Of a stretch of 43,862 nt of DNA, positions 8,158-16,149 are shown one piece after another (the stretch's first letter is position 1; each line of letters begins with the position of its first letter). The translations under genes and the position numbers were made by a program. This DNA comes from Thiopontia sp964344135 (GTDB lineage Bacteria > Pseudomonadota > Gammaproteobacteria > GCF-002020875): NCBI GenBank assembly GCA_964344135.1, contig CAYFMF010000013.1, positions 1 to 43,862 on the forward strand, read 5' to 3'. The notes beneath the pieces were generated by a model, which saw only the letters and a list, made by a program, of their open reading frames with translations, made no database searches and was not told the DNA's origin.

Positions 8158-9324
8158 TTAACCCCAAACCGCCTGATTTATCGCGCCTCTCTGTTGATCC
8201 AGGGTCGCAGTGAGGATTTCCAGAAAAATATCAATTTTCTCAATTGTGATATCCCGACAGAGGCTCACCCGTACCCCGTTTTTTGCCAGATCCGGGGGGA
8301 TCCCCATGGCCGTCAGTACATGGCTGGCTCCCGTCTTGCCACTCCGGCACGCCGAACCGCTGGAGACCGCAACCCCCTCTCGATCCAGCTGCAGCAGCAG
8401 CGTCTCCCCCGCAAACGCTGAAGCCAGAAACATGACCGTATTGGGGAGTCGATCCGCACCTCGGGCGACCACCTCAACCCCCTCTATCTTCTCCAGCCCC
8501 GCCTCCAGACGGGATCTGCATTGCAACATCTGCTCCGCATACTCCTCTACCCCAGCACGAGCAAGCTCAGCTGCCACACCAAAGCCGACAATTGCGGGTA
8601 CATTTTCCGTTCCGGAACGCAGCCCCCGCTCCTGCCCCCCACCCCCCAAAAGCGGAGCAGGCTGAAGTGAGGGGGAGACAATCAGGGCCCCCACCCCTTT
8701 TGGGCCATAGATCTTGTGGGCTGAGATCGTCATGGCGTCGGCAGCCAGCTGAGTGTAGTCCAGCGGGATCTTGCCAACAGCCTGTGAACCATCCACATGG
8801 ACCCTGGCTCCCACCTGGTGAGCGAGAGTGATGAGTGGTTTCAGATCCTGGATCACACCCGTCTCATTGTTGGCCGCCATGACCGAGACCAATCCGGGAC
8901 GGCGCTGCTCGATCAGCTGAAACGCCTCCGGTGCAAGAAGACCATCCTCGCTGACCGGCAGCTGAACCACCTCCCACCCCTCTTCCTCAATCCTCTCCAC
9001 GGCAGAGAGCAGGCTGGGGTGTTCCGTTGCACCAACGGCAACCAGTGGTGGGGAGTGGGTATCGACGGGGATGGTTGCTGCAATACCCCTGATTGCCAGA
9101 TGGTTGGCCTCGGTACCGCTACCGGTAAAGATGACCTGCCTGGGGGCAACATTCAGAAGTGCTGCGACCTCTCCACGCGCCCGATCAACAGCATCCCTGG
9201 CCATCCGTCCCTGTCGATGGGCTGACGATGGATTTCCCATCCGCTCCATCCAGTAGGGCTGCATTGCCTTAACCACCTGCGGATCAAGTGGCGTGGTTGC
9301 ATTACAGTCAAGATAGAGCTCCAT
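8158..9324 (-). CDS. Second cysteine desulfurase, NifS/IscS-like
   Basis: A 388-residue class I PLP-dependent desulfurase lying between iscR and iscS. It has the NifS-like opening MELYLDCNATTPLDPQ, the PLP lysine in TISAHKIYGPKG, HVDGSQAVGK in the cofactor pocket, and the active cysteine in SSGSACRSGKTGASHVL. It differs from iscS throughout and lacks the IscU-docking C-terminal tail, so it is not a recent tandem copy. It may serve another sulfur acceptor, or supply sulfur under a different condition. The neighbouring cysE, which makes the cysteine precursor O-acetylserine, fits a shared sulfur-supply theme. No good Shine-Dalgarno is seen before ATG at 9324. Confidence 0.92.
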   Translation of the reverse strand: MELYLDCNATTPLDPQVVKAMQPYWMERMGNPSSAHRQGRMARDAVDRARGEVAALLNVAPRQVIFTGSGTEANHLAIRGIAATIPVDTHSPPLVAVGATEHPSLLSAVERIEEEGWEVVQLPVSEDGLLAPEAFQLIEQRRPGLVSVMAANNETGVIQDLKPLITLAHQVGARVHVDGSQAVGKIPLDYTQLAADAMTISAHKIYGPKGVGALIVSPSLQPAPLLGGGGQERGLRSGTENVPAIVGFGVAAELARAGVEEYAEQMLQCRSRLEAGLEKIEGVEVVARGADRLPNTVMFLASAFAGETLLLQLDREGVAVSSGSACRSGKTGASHVLTAMGIPPDLAKNGVRVSLCRDITIEKIDIFLEILTATLDQQRGAINQAVWG

Positions 9325-9402
9325 TTCGACATCAAGATGGACAATCAGGGGGTTGATCTGTAGAGAGAGGGGGCTGCAGCATGGGGGTGCTGCAACAGGG
9401 CT

Positions 9403-9867
9403 CTAGGCAACTGCCACATGCCCTTCTCTTGTTTCACTCTGCTGGCATCGATTGACCTCAAGCACCCTTTTGCTCTTCATCAGGTTGCCCAGTGAGATGG
9501 ATGCCAGAAAGCCCTGGATCTGCTCACTCAGGTCGCTCCAGAGGTCGTGGGTCAGGCAGCTGTGGTCCCCCTGACAATTGCCATCACCATGACATTTCCT
9601 TACATCGATTGCCTCATCAACCGAGAGGATAATCTCGGAGATGGAGATATCACCCGGTCCCTTTGCCAGCTGATAGCCCCCACCAGGGCCTCGCGAACTC
9701 TTGACCAACCCCCTCTTTCTCAGCTTGGAAAAGAGCTGCTCAAGGTAGGAGAGTGATATTTCCTGACGACCAGAAATTTCCGAAAGTGTAATGGGGCCAC
9801 GGTCCTCGTGGATAGCCAGATCAAGCATGGCTGTTACCGCATACCTTCCCTTTGTTGTCAGTCGCAT
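9403..9867 (-). CDS. iscR: Fe-S cluster-sensing transcriptional regulator IscR
   Basis: An Rrf2-family regulator that binds a [2Fe-2S] cluster and, when loaded, represses its own isc operon. It has 154 residues (E. coli 162). The N-terminal winged helix is typical (MRLTTKGRYAVTAMLDLA, then ISLSYLEQLFSKLRKRGLV and SRGPGGGYQLA). The cluster ligands C92, C98 and C104 plus H107 coincide with the E. coli positions. GGAG sits in front of the ATG. It is the first gene of the operon and has a putative IscR operator about 70-90 bp upstream. Confidence 0.96.
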   Translation of the reverse strand: MRLTTKGRYAVTAMLDLAIHEDRGPITLSEISGRQEISLSYLEQLFSKLRKRGLVKSSRGPGGGYQLAKGPGDISISEIILSVDEAIDVRKCHGDGNCQGDHSCLTHDLWSDLSEQIQGFLASISLGNLMKSKRVLEVNRCQQSETREGHVAVA

Positions 9868-9922
9868 AAGATCTCCTCAGCGTAAAAATGATATGTTGGT
9901 GATAACCCAGAAAATTACTATG

Positions 9923-9956
9923 GTTATACTGCTTTATCTGACTAAAAAGGTCAAGT
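9923..9956 (-). promoter_or_regulatory. isc promoter with overlapping type 1 IscR site
   Basis: On the minus strand TTGACCTTTTTAGTCAGATA (9935-9954) aligns with the E. coli iscR operator TTGACCAATTTACTCGGGAA. It contains the -35 box TTGACC (9949-9954). A -10-like TATAAC (9923-9928) follows at 20 bp; GTATAA or AGTATA would give 19 or 18. The position upstream of iscR fits autorepression. Confidence 0.6.
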
Positions 9957-9965
9957 TTATTTTAT

Positions 9966-10835
9966 CTACGATTTCCTCTCGACCGAGGCATCGCCACTGG
10001 ATTGAAATGTGACGATGGATGCGGGCTTCTGGGAACTCTCCGAGGTTGTTACTGAACAACTCTCGCTATCACAGTCGACATCACAGGATTGCTTGCGAAT
10101 CGAGCAGGAGACATTCATCTCCGGAAGATCAACTCCCTCCACCTCACCACCAATCTGCTTGATTGCATCACACATCTGTTCCATCTGTGAATCCATGGCG
10201 TGGACATGGTCCAGGATGCAGTTGATTGCATTGGCAACCGGATCCGGCATCTCGGTAGATGCACCATAGGCATCAAATCCAATCTTCCTTGCAAACTCCT
10301 TCACCTGAGGGTTGATCGACCGCTTGCGCTGAATAATTCTCCCCGGTATTCCGACAACGGTTGCACCGCTTGGAATATCCTTCACCACGACCGAATTGGA
10401 GCCCACACGTGCCCCCTCATGGAGGGTAATGGGGCCGAGAATCTTTGCACCGGCACCGACCACCACATTATCCTGCAGTGTAGGGTGGCGCTTACCCTTG
10501 TCCCAGCTGGTTCCACCCAGGGTCACGCCATGATAGAGGGTACAGTCATCCCCAATCTGGGTCGTCTCACCAATCACAACCCCCATCCCGTGGTCGATGA
10601 AGAAACGCCTTCCGATGACTGCCGCCGGATGGATCTCAACCCCGGTGACCCAGCGGACAAAGGTTGAGAACCAGCGTGCCACCCACTTCAGCTCAAGGTT
10701 CCAGATTCTGTGGTTCATGCGGTGGATCAGAACCGCAATCACCCCTGGGTAGGAGGTGAGGATCTCAAATGTATTCCGTGCAGAGGGGTCCCTCTCATAG
10801 ACACATTGAATATCTTCTTTCAGTCGTTCAAACAT
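9966..10835 (-). CDS. cysE: Serine O-acetyltransferase CysE
   Basis: Transfers acetyl from acetyl-CoA to serine, the first committed step of cysteine synthesis. The left-handed beta-helix domain is clear: GVEIHPAAVIGRRFFIDHGMGVVIGE, then DDCTLYHGVTLGGT, KRHPTLQDNVVVGAGAKILG and ARVGSNSVVVKDIP with the catalytic His/Asp region. It is 289 residues from ATG at 10835; a TTG at 10844 would add three. About 100 residues follow the catalytic domain, including the Cys-rich stretch SIRKQSCDVDCDSESCS, which I do not recognise. It lies between trmJ and iscR on the same strand, linking cysteine supply to Fe-S assembly. Confidence 0.92.
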   Translation of the reverse strand: MFERLKEDIQCVYERDPSARNTFEILTSYPGVIAVLIHRMNHRIWNLELKWVARWFSTFVRWVTGVEIHPAAVIGRRFFIDHGMGVVIGETTQIGDDCTLYHGVTLGGTSWDKGKRHPTLQDNVVVGAGAKILGPITLHEGARVGSNSVVVKDIPSGATVVGIPGRIIQRKRSINPQVKEFARKIGFDAYGASTEMPDPVANAINCILDHVHAMDSQMEQMCDAIKQIGGEVEGVDLPEMNVSCSIRKQSCDVDCDSESCSVTTSESSQKPASIVTFQSSGDASVERKS

Positions 10836-10887
10836 GTTGTTCAATCTTGCTGGCGGTTCCAGGAGCGTATCTGCTGATGATTGGTGA

Positions 10888-11625
10888 TTATACCTCTCTC
10901 AGCGAGTTCTGCATTGATGCAAGAATCCCCCTCAGGATATTAATCTCATTATGGTCCACCTCGGCACGGTTGAAGAGGCGGCGCAATCTGCGCATCACCT
11001 GCCTGGGATTCTCCGGATCAAGAAAACCGGTGGCAATGATGGTCTCCTCGATATGGTGAAACAGCCCCTCCATCTCCTCCGCACTGGCCAATGGGTAGAG
11101 CCTGGATCCCTGACCAATACCCCTCTTCAGGGGAGCTATTCCACTCTCCACCATCAGCTCATAGGCAAGCACCTGAACCGCTGATCCAAGATTGAGTGAA
11201 GAGTAATCCTCACTGGTCGGGATCCTCATTAGCAGGTTGCAGCGATCCAGCTCCTCATTGCTCAGCCCGGAGTCCTCACGCCCAAACAGAACAGCCACAG
11301 CTCCCTCAGCCGATTCCGCAATAATTCTCTGCGCAGCCCCTCTTGCATCCAGTTCCGGGAGATAGAGGCTGCGCGGACGTGCCGTGGTACCAATCACCAG
11401 CGTACACCCCTCCAGTGCCTCATCCAGAGATTCATGGACCGTTGCGCTCATCAACAGGTCATCGGCCCCGGAGGCACGAGAGGTTGCATCCGCACTGGGA
11501 AACCGGTTTGGCCGAACCAGCGCAAGCCGGGTCAGACACATGTTCTTCATTGCCCGTGCTGCAGCCCCGATATTACCCGGGTGCGAGGTCTCAACCAGCA
11601 CAAACCTTACATTGATCTCACTCAT
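10888..11625 (-). CDS. trmJ: tRNA (cytidine/uridine-32-2'-O)-methyltransferase TrmJ
   Basis: A SPOUT-class methylase that modifies the ribose of nucleotide 32 in the tRNA anticodon loop. It has 245 residues, the family's usual length. Motifs: the N-terminal VLVETSHPGNIGAAARAMKN, GTTARPRSLYLPEL, the SAM-knot sequences VAVLFGREDSGLSNEEL and SSLNLGSAVQVLAYEL, and a C-terminal helical extension. In many gammaproteobacteria trmJ lies next to suhB, and cysE and iscR follow it, which is the order seen here. suhB is divergent, with 128 bp between the two starts. Confidence 0.94.
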   Translation of the reverse strand: MSEINVRFVLVETSHPGNIGAAARAMKNMCLTRLALVRPNRFPSADATSRASGADDLLMSATVHESLDEALEGCTLVIGTTARPRSLYLPELDARGAAQRIIAESAEGAVAVLFGREDSGLSNEELDRCNLLMRIPTSEDYSSLNLGSAVQVLAYELMVESGIAPLKRGIGQGSRLYPLASAEEMEGLFHHIEETIIATGFLDPENPRQVMRRLRRLFNRAEVDHNEINILRGILASMQNSLREV

Positions 11626-11753
11626 GAGTGATCCACCTATACCAGCCTAATTATCAGGGCGCTGAGTATACCTCCTGATGCGGGTTGGTGGCGGTTACAA
11701 ACCGCTTTCTGTAGAATCCCCTCCTCTCAACACTGCTTCCCGGGACCCTTCTC

Positions 11754-12551
11754 ATGAATCCAATGCTCAATACGGCTGTCAAGGCGGCACGCCGTGCCGG
11801 TTCCATCATCCTGCGCTCCATGGATCGGCTCGACAGAATCTCCATCCACTCAAAGGGAAAGAATGATTTTGTCTCCGAGGTTGATCAAAAGGCAGAGGCC
11901 GAGATCATCAACATCCTGCGTCAGGCCTATCCACACCACGCCATCCTGGCTGAGGAGAATGGCTCCCTGGAGGGGAATGAGTACCAGTGGATCATCGACC
12001 CGCTGGATGGAACCACCAACTACCTCTATGGATTCCCCGTGTTTGCAGTCTCCATTGCGCTGGCGTTTCGCGGTGAGCTTCTTCATGCCGTGGTCTATGA
12101 CCCACTAAAAGATGAACTCTTCACCGCCAGCAAGGGGTCTGGTGCAATGCTCAATAACCGCAGAATTCGTACCACCCCAAGAAAAGGGCTCCCCGGCGCC
12201 CTGTTGGGCACAGGATTTCCCTTCAAGTCTCAACAGCACCTCGATGTCTATCTTGATACCTTCAGGGCACTCTTCCCTGACAGCGCCGGGATCCGGCGTG
12301 CCGGCTCCGCTGCAATAGACCTTGCCTATGTTGCTGCCGGAAGGCTGGACGGGTTCTGGGAGATTGCGCTCAACCCCTGGGACATGGCTGCAGGTGCGCT
12401 GCTGGTCTCCGAAGCGGGCGGAGTCTGCACCGACTTCTCCGGAGGAGCAGACTTTCTGGAGAGTGGGAATATCATCGCCGGCGGCATCGACCTGCACCAG
12501 GCCATCCAGAAGACCATTGCCCCTCTACTCTCCGATGAGCTGAAGAGGTAG
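11754..12551 (+). CDS. suhB: Inositol-1-monophosphatase SuhB
   Basis: A magnesium-dependent phosphatase of the IMPase family; in E. coli SuhB also takes part in ribosomal RNA antitermination and ribosome assembly. The protein is 265 residues. Metal and substrate motifs are complete: ILAEENG, the signature WIIDPLDGTTNYLYGFP, and the second signature WDMAAGALLVSEAGG near the C-terminus. It starts MNPMLNTAVKAARRAGSIILR like other SuhB proteins. It is a lone plus-strand gene between divergent trmJ and convergent rimI. Confidence 0.95.
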   Translation: MNPMLNTAVKAARRAGSIILRSMDRLDRISIHSKGKNDFVSEVDQKAEAEIINILRQAYPHHAILAEENGSLEGNEYQWIIDPLDGTTNYLYGFPVFAVSIALAFRGELLHAVVYDPLKDELFTASKGSGAMLNNRRIRTTPRKGLPGALLGTGFPFKSQQHLDVYLDTFRALFPDSAGIRRAGSAAIDLAYVAAGRLDGFWEIALNPWDMAAGALLVSEAGGVCTDFSGGADFLESGNIIAGGIDLHQAIQKTIAPLLSDELKR

Positions 12552-12553
12552 CG

Positions 12554-13009
12554 TCAGTAGAAGAACTGGCGGGCAAAAATCAGCGCGTCCTCTCGCCTGC
12601 CTCCCGGGGCCCGATAGTAGTCTCTGCGCATTCCGATTTCGTTGAAACCGAGCTTCTGATAGAGGTTCTGGGCAGTGCTGTTGGAGATCCTGACCTCAAG
12701 AAAGATCATCTCCGACTTCCGTTTGCGTGCCTCCTCGATCAGCCAGCGTAACAGGATCTCCCCCATCCCCTCCCCCTGAAGATCCGGGGAGACTGCAATA
12801 TTCAGCAGCTGTGACTCTCCTGCAGCAGTGGAGAGAACTCCATACCCGACAATCTGCCGCTTGCGCTCCATCACCACAAGCAGTGTCCCCGCCTCCATCG
12901 AATCGGTAAAGATCTGTCTGGACCAGGGAAACGGGTAGACCTTCTGCTCAATCTCCAGCACTGCTGGAAGATCCTCTACCATCATGGAACGAATCAGAAA
13001 ATCCCCCAT
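12554..13009 (-). CDS. rimI: Ribosomal protein S18 alanine N-acetyltransferase RimI
   Basis: A 151-residue GNAT acetyltransferase. RimI acetylates the N-terminal alanine of ribosomal protein S18. The acetyl-CoA motif is seen as LLNIAVSPDLQGEGMGEILL, with the family's IEQKVYPFPWSRQIF near residue 20 and a C-terminal LYQKLGFNEIGMRRDYY. Its stop is 3 bp from the convergent suhB stop. The HolD-like gene lies 18 bp upstream, an arrangement shared with E. coli (holD-rimI), which supports both calls. Confidence 0.92.
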   Translation of the reverse strand: MGDFLIRSMMVEDLPAVLEIEQKVYPFPWSRQIFTDSMEAGTLLVVMERKRQIVGYGVLSTAAGESQLLNIAVSPDLQGEGMGEILLRWLIEEARKRKSEMIFLEVRISNSTAQNLYQKLGFNEIGMRRDYYRAPGGRREDALIFARQFFY

Positions 13010-13027
13010 AATCAGCTACCACCGTTG

Positions 13028-13480
13028 TTAACCGGCGAGCAGTCGGCTTTGAGCTTTTTTCAAAACCTCCCAGGCCTGCCGCTTATCCTCGGGGTGACGC
13101 AACAGGTGTGCCGGATGGTGAACAATCATCACATCCTCTCCTGACAGGGGTTCTCCACCAAACTGCAAGATGACCTCTGGGCAATATTGAGTCAGTTGAG
13201 AGCGAAGATACGATTGGAATGGTTTTTGAGCAAGAAGATCAGGACTCAGGATCAGCAGATGAGAGAGCTGATCCGGCTCCTGTCCAATGGATCGTAACAT
13301 GGCATTGAACAGATTCTGCTCGGCCTCATCCATCGGGGTGGTCAACACCAGGAGAGCAGCATCATCCCTGCCACGCTTCTGAATCGACGCAGAGAAATCC
13401 ACCTCCTCAACATCAGCAGGCAGCTCCCTGCGCACCCACTGCTGAATCCCCATGGTCTGCAGATAGTAAGCGTGGTCCAT
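13028..13480 (-). CDS. holD: Probable DNA polymerase III psi subunit (HolD-like)
   Basis: 150 residues from ATG at 13480. Psi links the clamp loader to SSB in the replicative polymerase, and E. coli holD directly precedes rimI as this gene does. The N-terminus YYLQTMGIQQWVRRELP resembles the start of E. coli HolD (QLQQLGITQWSLRRP). The C-terminus VMIVHHPAHLLRHPEDKRQAWEVLK resembles the end of family 4 uracil-DNA glycosylases. HolD is known to share that fold; no glycosylase catalytic motif is visible in the N-terminal half. A GTG at 13507 would add nine residues. The ATG overlaps the stop of a 24-codon hydrophobic reading frame. Confidence 0.62.
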   Translation of the reverse strand: MDHAYYLQTMGIQQWVRRELPADVEEVDFSASIQKRGRDDAALLVLTTPMDEAEQNLFNAMLRSIGQEPDQLSHLLILSPDLLAQKPFQSYLRSQLTQYCPEVILQFGGEPLSGEDVMIVHHPAHLLRHPEDKRQAWEVLKKAQSRLLAG

Positions 13481-13554
13481 TATCTTCTGATCATCCAGAC
13501 AACCCACCCCACCACTGCCAGGAGCAGGAGCAGCTCAACAGCAACAAAGATCAT
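13480..13554 (-). CDS. Candidate 24-residue hydrophobic small protein
   Basis: ATG at 13554 is preceded by GAGGA at 7 nt. The frame encodes MIFVAVELLLLLAVVGWVV followed by WMIRR, a single membrane-spanning segment with a positively charged end. The TAA shares its final A with the ATG of the HolD-like gene, the usual form of translational coupling. It may be a genuine small membrane protein, a leader that couples translation, or chance. I do not recognise it. Confidence 0.35.
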   Translation of the reverse strand: MIFVAVELLLLLAVVGWVVWMIRR

Positions 13555-13584
13555 CCTGGAATCCTCGGTTGGACGGGCCAGAGT

Positions 13585-13680
13585 GTGCGCCCAGACGAGC
13601 GCAGGACAAGGCACAATGACGCGGAATAGCCCGCTATTGCAAGGAGTTGTAACGCAGTCATGTGCTCGTCTGGGCGTGCA
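13585..13680. repeat. Second palindromic element, sharing its core with the one at 3841
   Basis: Arms GTGCGCCCAGACGAGCGCA (13585-13603) and TGTGCTCGTCTGGGCGTGC (13661-13679) pair almost fully, and an inner AATGACGCG pairs with a segment at 13651-13660. The centre, CAAGGC then AATAGCCCGCTATTGCAAG, is nearly the same as in the element between hscA and fdx, while the arms are unrelated. It lies between leuA and the small reading frame before the HolD-like gene. Confidence 0.65.
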
Positions 13681-13696
13681 ATCAGGCTCGTAGCAG

Positions 13697-13717
13697 ACTT
13701 CACTTACTGAGTGAAGT
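13697..13717. repeat. Hairpin downstream of leuA
   Basis: A perfect 8 bp inverted repeat (ACTTCACT / AGTGAAGT) with a 5 nt loop, 45 bp beyond the leuA stop. No T-tract follows on either strand, so it is at best a weak terminator or an mRNA 3' end stabiliser. Confidence 0.4.
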
Positions 13718-13761
13718 TGGGTTATTGAAAAAAATCAAGCGATCAATCGAGGATTCCAGGA

Positions 13762-15312
13762 TCATAGCTGCGGATGTTCTCGTCCATCGGATTGGGCCAC
13801 ACGATTCAGCGCATGGATATAGGCCTTGGCAGAGGCAATGACGATATCGGTATCGGCCCCCTGGCCATTGATGACACCACCATCCTTCTCAAGACGCACG
13901 GTGACCTCACCCTGTGCATCGGTCCCCTCAGTAATGCTGTTGACCGAGTAGAGATCGAGTTTTGCATGGCTCTTGATGATCGATTCAATGGCACCAAAGA
14001 CCGCATCTACCGGGCCGGCGCCGGTTGCCTCTGCAGTCCTCTCCTCCCCATCAACCAGCAGGGTCACCTCTGCCTCCGGTGTCTCTCCGGTTTCGGAACA
14101 GACACGCAGGGAGATCAGCCGATAACACTCATCTTCAGACCACTGGGCAGACTCCGCCACCAGTGCCAGCAGATCCTCATCATAGATCTCATGCTTCTTG
14201 TCCGCCAGATCCTTGAAGCGGGCAAAGGTCTCATTAAGCTCCTCCTGGGAGTCAAACTCGACACCCAGATCGGAGAGCCTGGTCTTGAATGCATTGCGAC
14301 CGGAGTGCTTGCCCAGGACCATGCGATTTGCTGACCAGCCCACATCCTCGGCACGCATGATCTCATAGGTCTCGCGCTGCTTGAGGACACCATCCTGATG
14401 GATACCCGACTCGTGGGCAAAGGCATTGGCTCCAACCACCGCCTTGTTCGGCTGTACCGGAAACCCGGTAATCCCGGAGACCAGCTTGGAACAGGGGACA
14501 ATCTGCGTGGTATCCAGACGGGTATCACAGCTGAACAGATCCTGTCGGGTACGAACCGCCATCACCACCTCCTCCAGCGATGCGTTGCCTGCGCGCTCAC
14601 CCAGTCCGTTAACCGTACACTCGACCTGTCTGGCCCCATTGAGAACCGCTGAGAGTGAATTGCCGACCGCAAGCCCCAGATCATTGTGACAGTGGACCGA
14701 GAAGATGGCCTTGTCCGAGTTGGGAATCCGCTCAATCAGGTCACGGATCAGGCCACCAAACTGATGTGGCAGATTATACCCAACCGTATCGGGAATATTG
14801 AGCGTGGTTGCCCCCGCATCGATCACCGCCTCGAGAATACGGCAGAGAAAATCGGGTTCAGAGCGTCCCGCATCCTCCGGTGAGAACTCCACATCATCGG
14901 TATACTGCCTCGCCCACTTGACCGCCTGCACCGCCTGCTCCACGACCTGATCCGGAGACATTCGCAGCTTCTTCTCCATATGGATTGGAGAGGTGGCAAT
15001 AAAGGTGTGAATACGTCCTCTGGCTGCCGGTTTCAGCGCCCTGCCAGCAGTCTCGATATCCCGCTCGAGTGCACGCGCAAGCCCGCAGACCGTACTCTCC
15101 CGCACCGCCTCGGCAACCGCCTTGACCGCCTCAAAATCTCCCGGGCTGGCAATGGGGAAGCCTGCCTCGATTACATCGACCCGCATCTTCTCCAGCGCAC
15201 GGGCAATCCTCAGCTTCTCCTCCATGTTCATCGAGGCGCCAGGGCTCTGCTCCCCATCCCTCAATGTGGTATCAAAAATAATCAACTGGTCTGCAGGGTT
15301 GGAACTACTCAT
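13762..15312 (-). CDS. leuA: 2-isopropylmalate synthase LeuA
   Basis: Condenses acetyl-CoA with 2-oxoisovalerate, the first step of leucine synthesis. It is 516 residues, the length of the long LeuA form. The catalytic barrel opens with IIFDTTLRDGEQSPGASM and includes VHCHNDLGLAVGNSL and VECTVNGLGERAGNASLEE; the metal-binding HCHND is intact. The C-terminal regulatory domain, which mediates leucine feedback inhibition, runs from about residue 385. GGAAGAG precedes the ATG. It follows pssA by 18 bp and ilvC/N/B further upstream, forming a branched-chain amino acid cluster. Confidence 0.97.
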   Translation of the reverse strand: MSSSNPADQLIIFDTTLRDGEQSPGASMNMEEKLRIARALEKMRVDVIEAGFPIASPGDFEAVKAVAEAVRESTVCGLARALERDIETAGRALKPAARGRIHTFIATSPIHMEKKLRMSPDQVVEQAVQAVKWARQYTDDVEFSPEDAGRSEPDFLCRILEAVIDAGATTLNIPDTVGYNLPHQFGGLIRDLIERIPNSDKAIFSVHCHNDLGLAVGNSLSAVLNGARQVECTVNGLGERAGNASLEEVVMAVRTRQDLFSCDTRLDTTQIVPCSKLVSGITGFPVQPNKAVVGANAFAHESGIHQDGVLKQRETYEIMRAEDVGWSANRMVLGKHSGRNAFKTRLSDLGVEFDSQEELNETFARFKDLADKKHEIYDEDLLALVAESAQWSEDECYRLISLRVCSETGETPEAEVTLLVDGEERTAEATGAGPVDAVFGAIESIIKSHAKLDLYSVNSITEGTDAQGEVTVRLEKDGGVINGQGADTDIVIASAKAYIHALNRVAQSDGREHPQL

Positions 15313-15330
15313 TACTCTTCCTATCGGTTA

Positions 15331-16119
15331 TTACTTGTCGGACTCCTCAGTGAGTGAACGCCCCTTGCGTTCAGCCCGCCTCTTCCGCAACTCAACAAGG
15401 TTGGAGATTGGCCCCCAGAGGGCATAGATGATGAACCCCCCAAACAGCACCTGTGGTGGATCTATCGAGATCAGGACAATCACAAACACGATCAGAACCA
15501 CCGCCACAAACGGGATTCGATCCTTCAGGTTCAGCTCCTTGAAACTGTTATAGCGAACATTGCTCACCATCAACAGCCCTGCCAATGCCGTGACCAGTGC
15601 GGCAATCGAGCGAAGCTCAACAGGAAGCTGATCACCGCTCAAGCCATAATCGACCGAGACCCAGACCATCCCGGCAACCACCGCCGCAGAGGCTGGACTT
15701 GGCAGCCCCTGGAAGTAACGCTTGTCTGCGCTGCTGACCTGGGTGTTGAATCGCGCCAGTCGCAGTGCCGCACCCGCTGTATAGAAAAAGGCAGCCAGCC
15801 ATCCCAGTTTTCCCAGAGTCGAAAGCCCCCAGAGATAGGCCACCAGCGAGGGTGCCACCCCAAATGAGACCATGTCGGCAAGGCTGTCATACTCGGCCCC
15901 AAACTCGGTCTGGGTGTTGGTCATCCTCGCAACCCGCCCATCAAGGCCATCCAGCAGCATCGCCACAAAAATCGCAATTGCGGCAACCTCATAACGCCCC
16001 TTGATGGCGGAGATGATGGCAAAGAACCCGGCAAACAGCGCTGCCGTGGTAAACAGGTTGGGGAGCAGATAGATCCCCCTTCTGCGCGGTTCGCCTTGCT
16101 TGATATTCATGTCACCCAT
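15331..16119 (-). CDS. pssA: CDP-diacylglycerol--serine O-phosphatidyltransferase PssA
   Basis: Makes phosphatidylserine, the precursor of phosphatidylethanolamine, at the inner membrane. The CDP-alcohol phosphatidyltransferase signature DG-x2-AR-x8-G-x3-D-x3-D is present as DGLDGRVAR, FGAEYDSLAD. Several hydrophobic segments span the membrane: LFTTAALFAGFFAIISAI, VAAIAIFVAMLL, LGWLAAFFYTAGAALRL, and two near the C-terminus ending in an Arg/Lys-rich tail. I chose ATG at 16119; ATG at 16110 or GTG at 16140 are also possible. The order leuA-pssA-ilvC is common in gammaproteobacteria. Confidence 0.93.
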   Translation of the reverse strand: MGDMNIKQGEPRRRGIYLLPNLFTTAALFAGFFAIISAIKGRYEVAAIAIFVAMLLDGLDGRVARMTNTQTEFGAEYDSLADMVSFGVAPSLVAYLWGLSTLGKLGWLAAFFYTAGAALRLARFNTQVSSADKRYFQGLPSPASAAVVAGMVWVSVDYGLSGDQLPVELRSIAALVTALAGLLMVSNVRYNSFKELNLKDRIPFVAVVLIVFVIVLISIDPPQVLFGGFIIYALWGPISNLVELRKRRAERKGRSLTEESDK

Positions 16120-16149
16120 TATCGCCGATGAAAACTGCACATCACAAAT

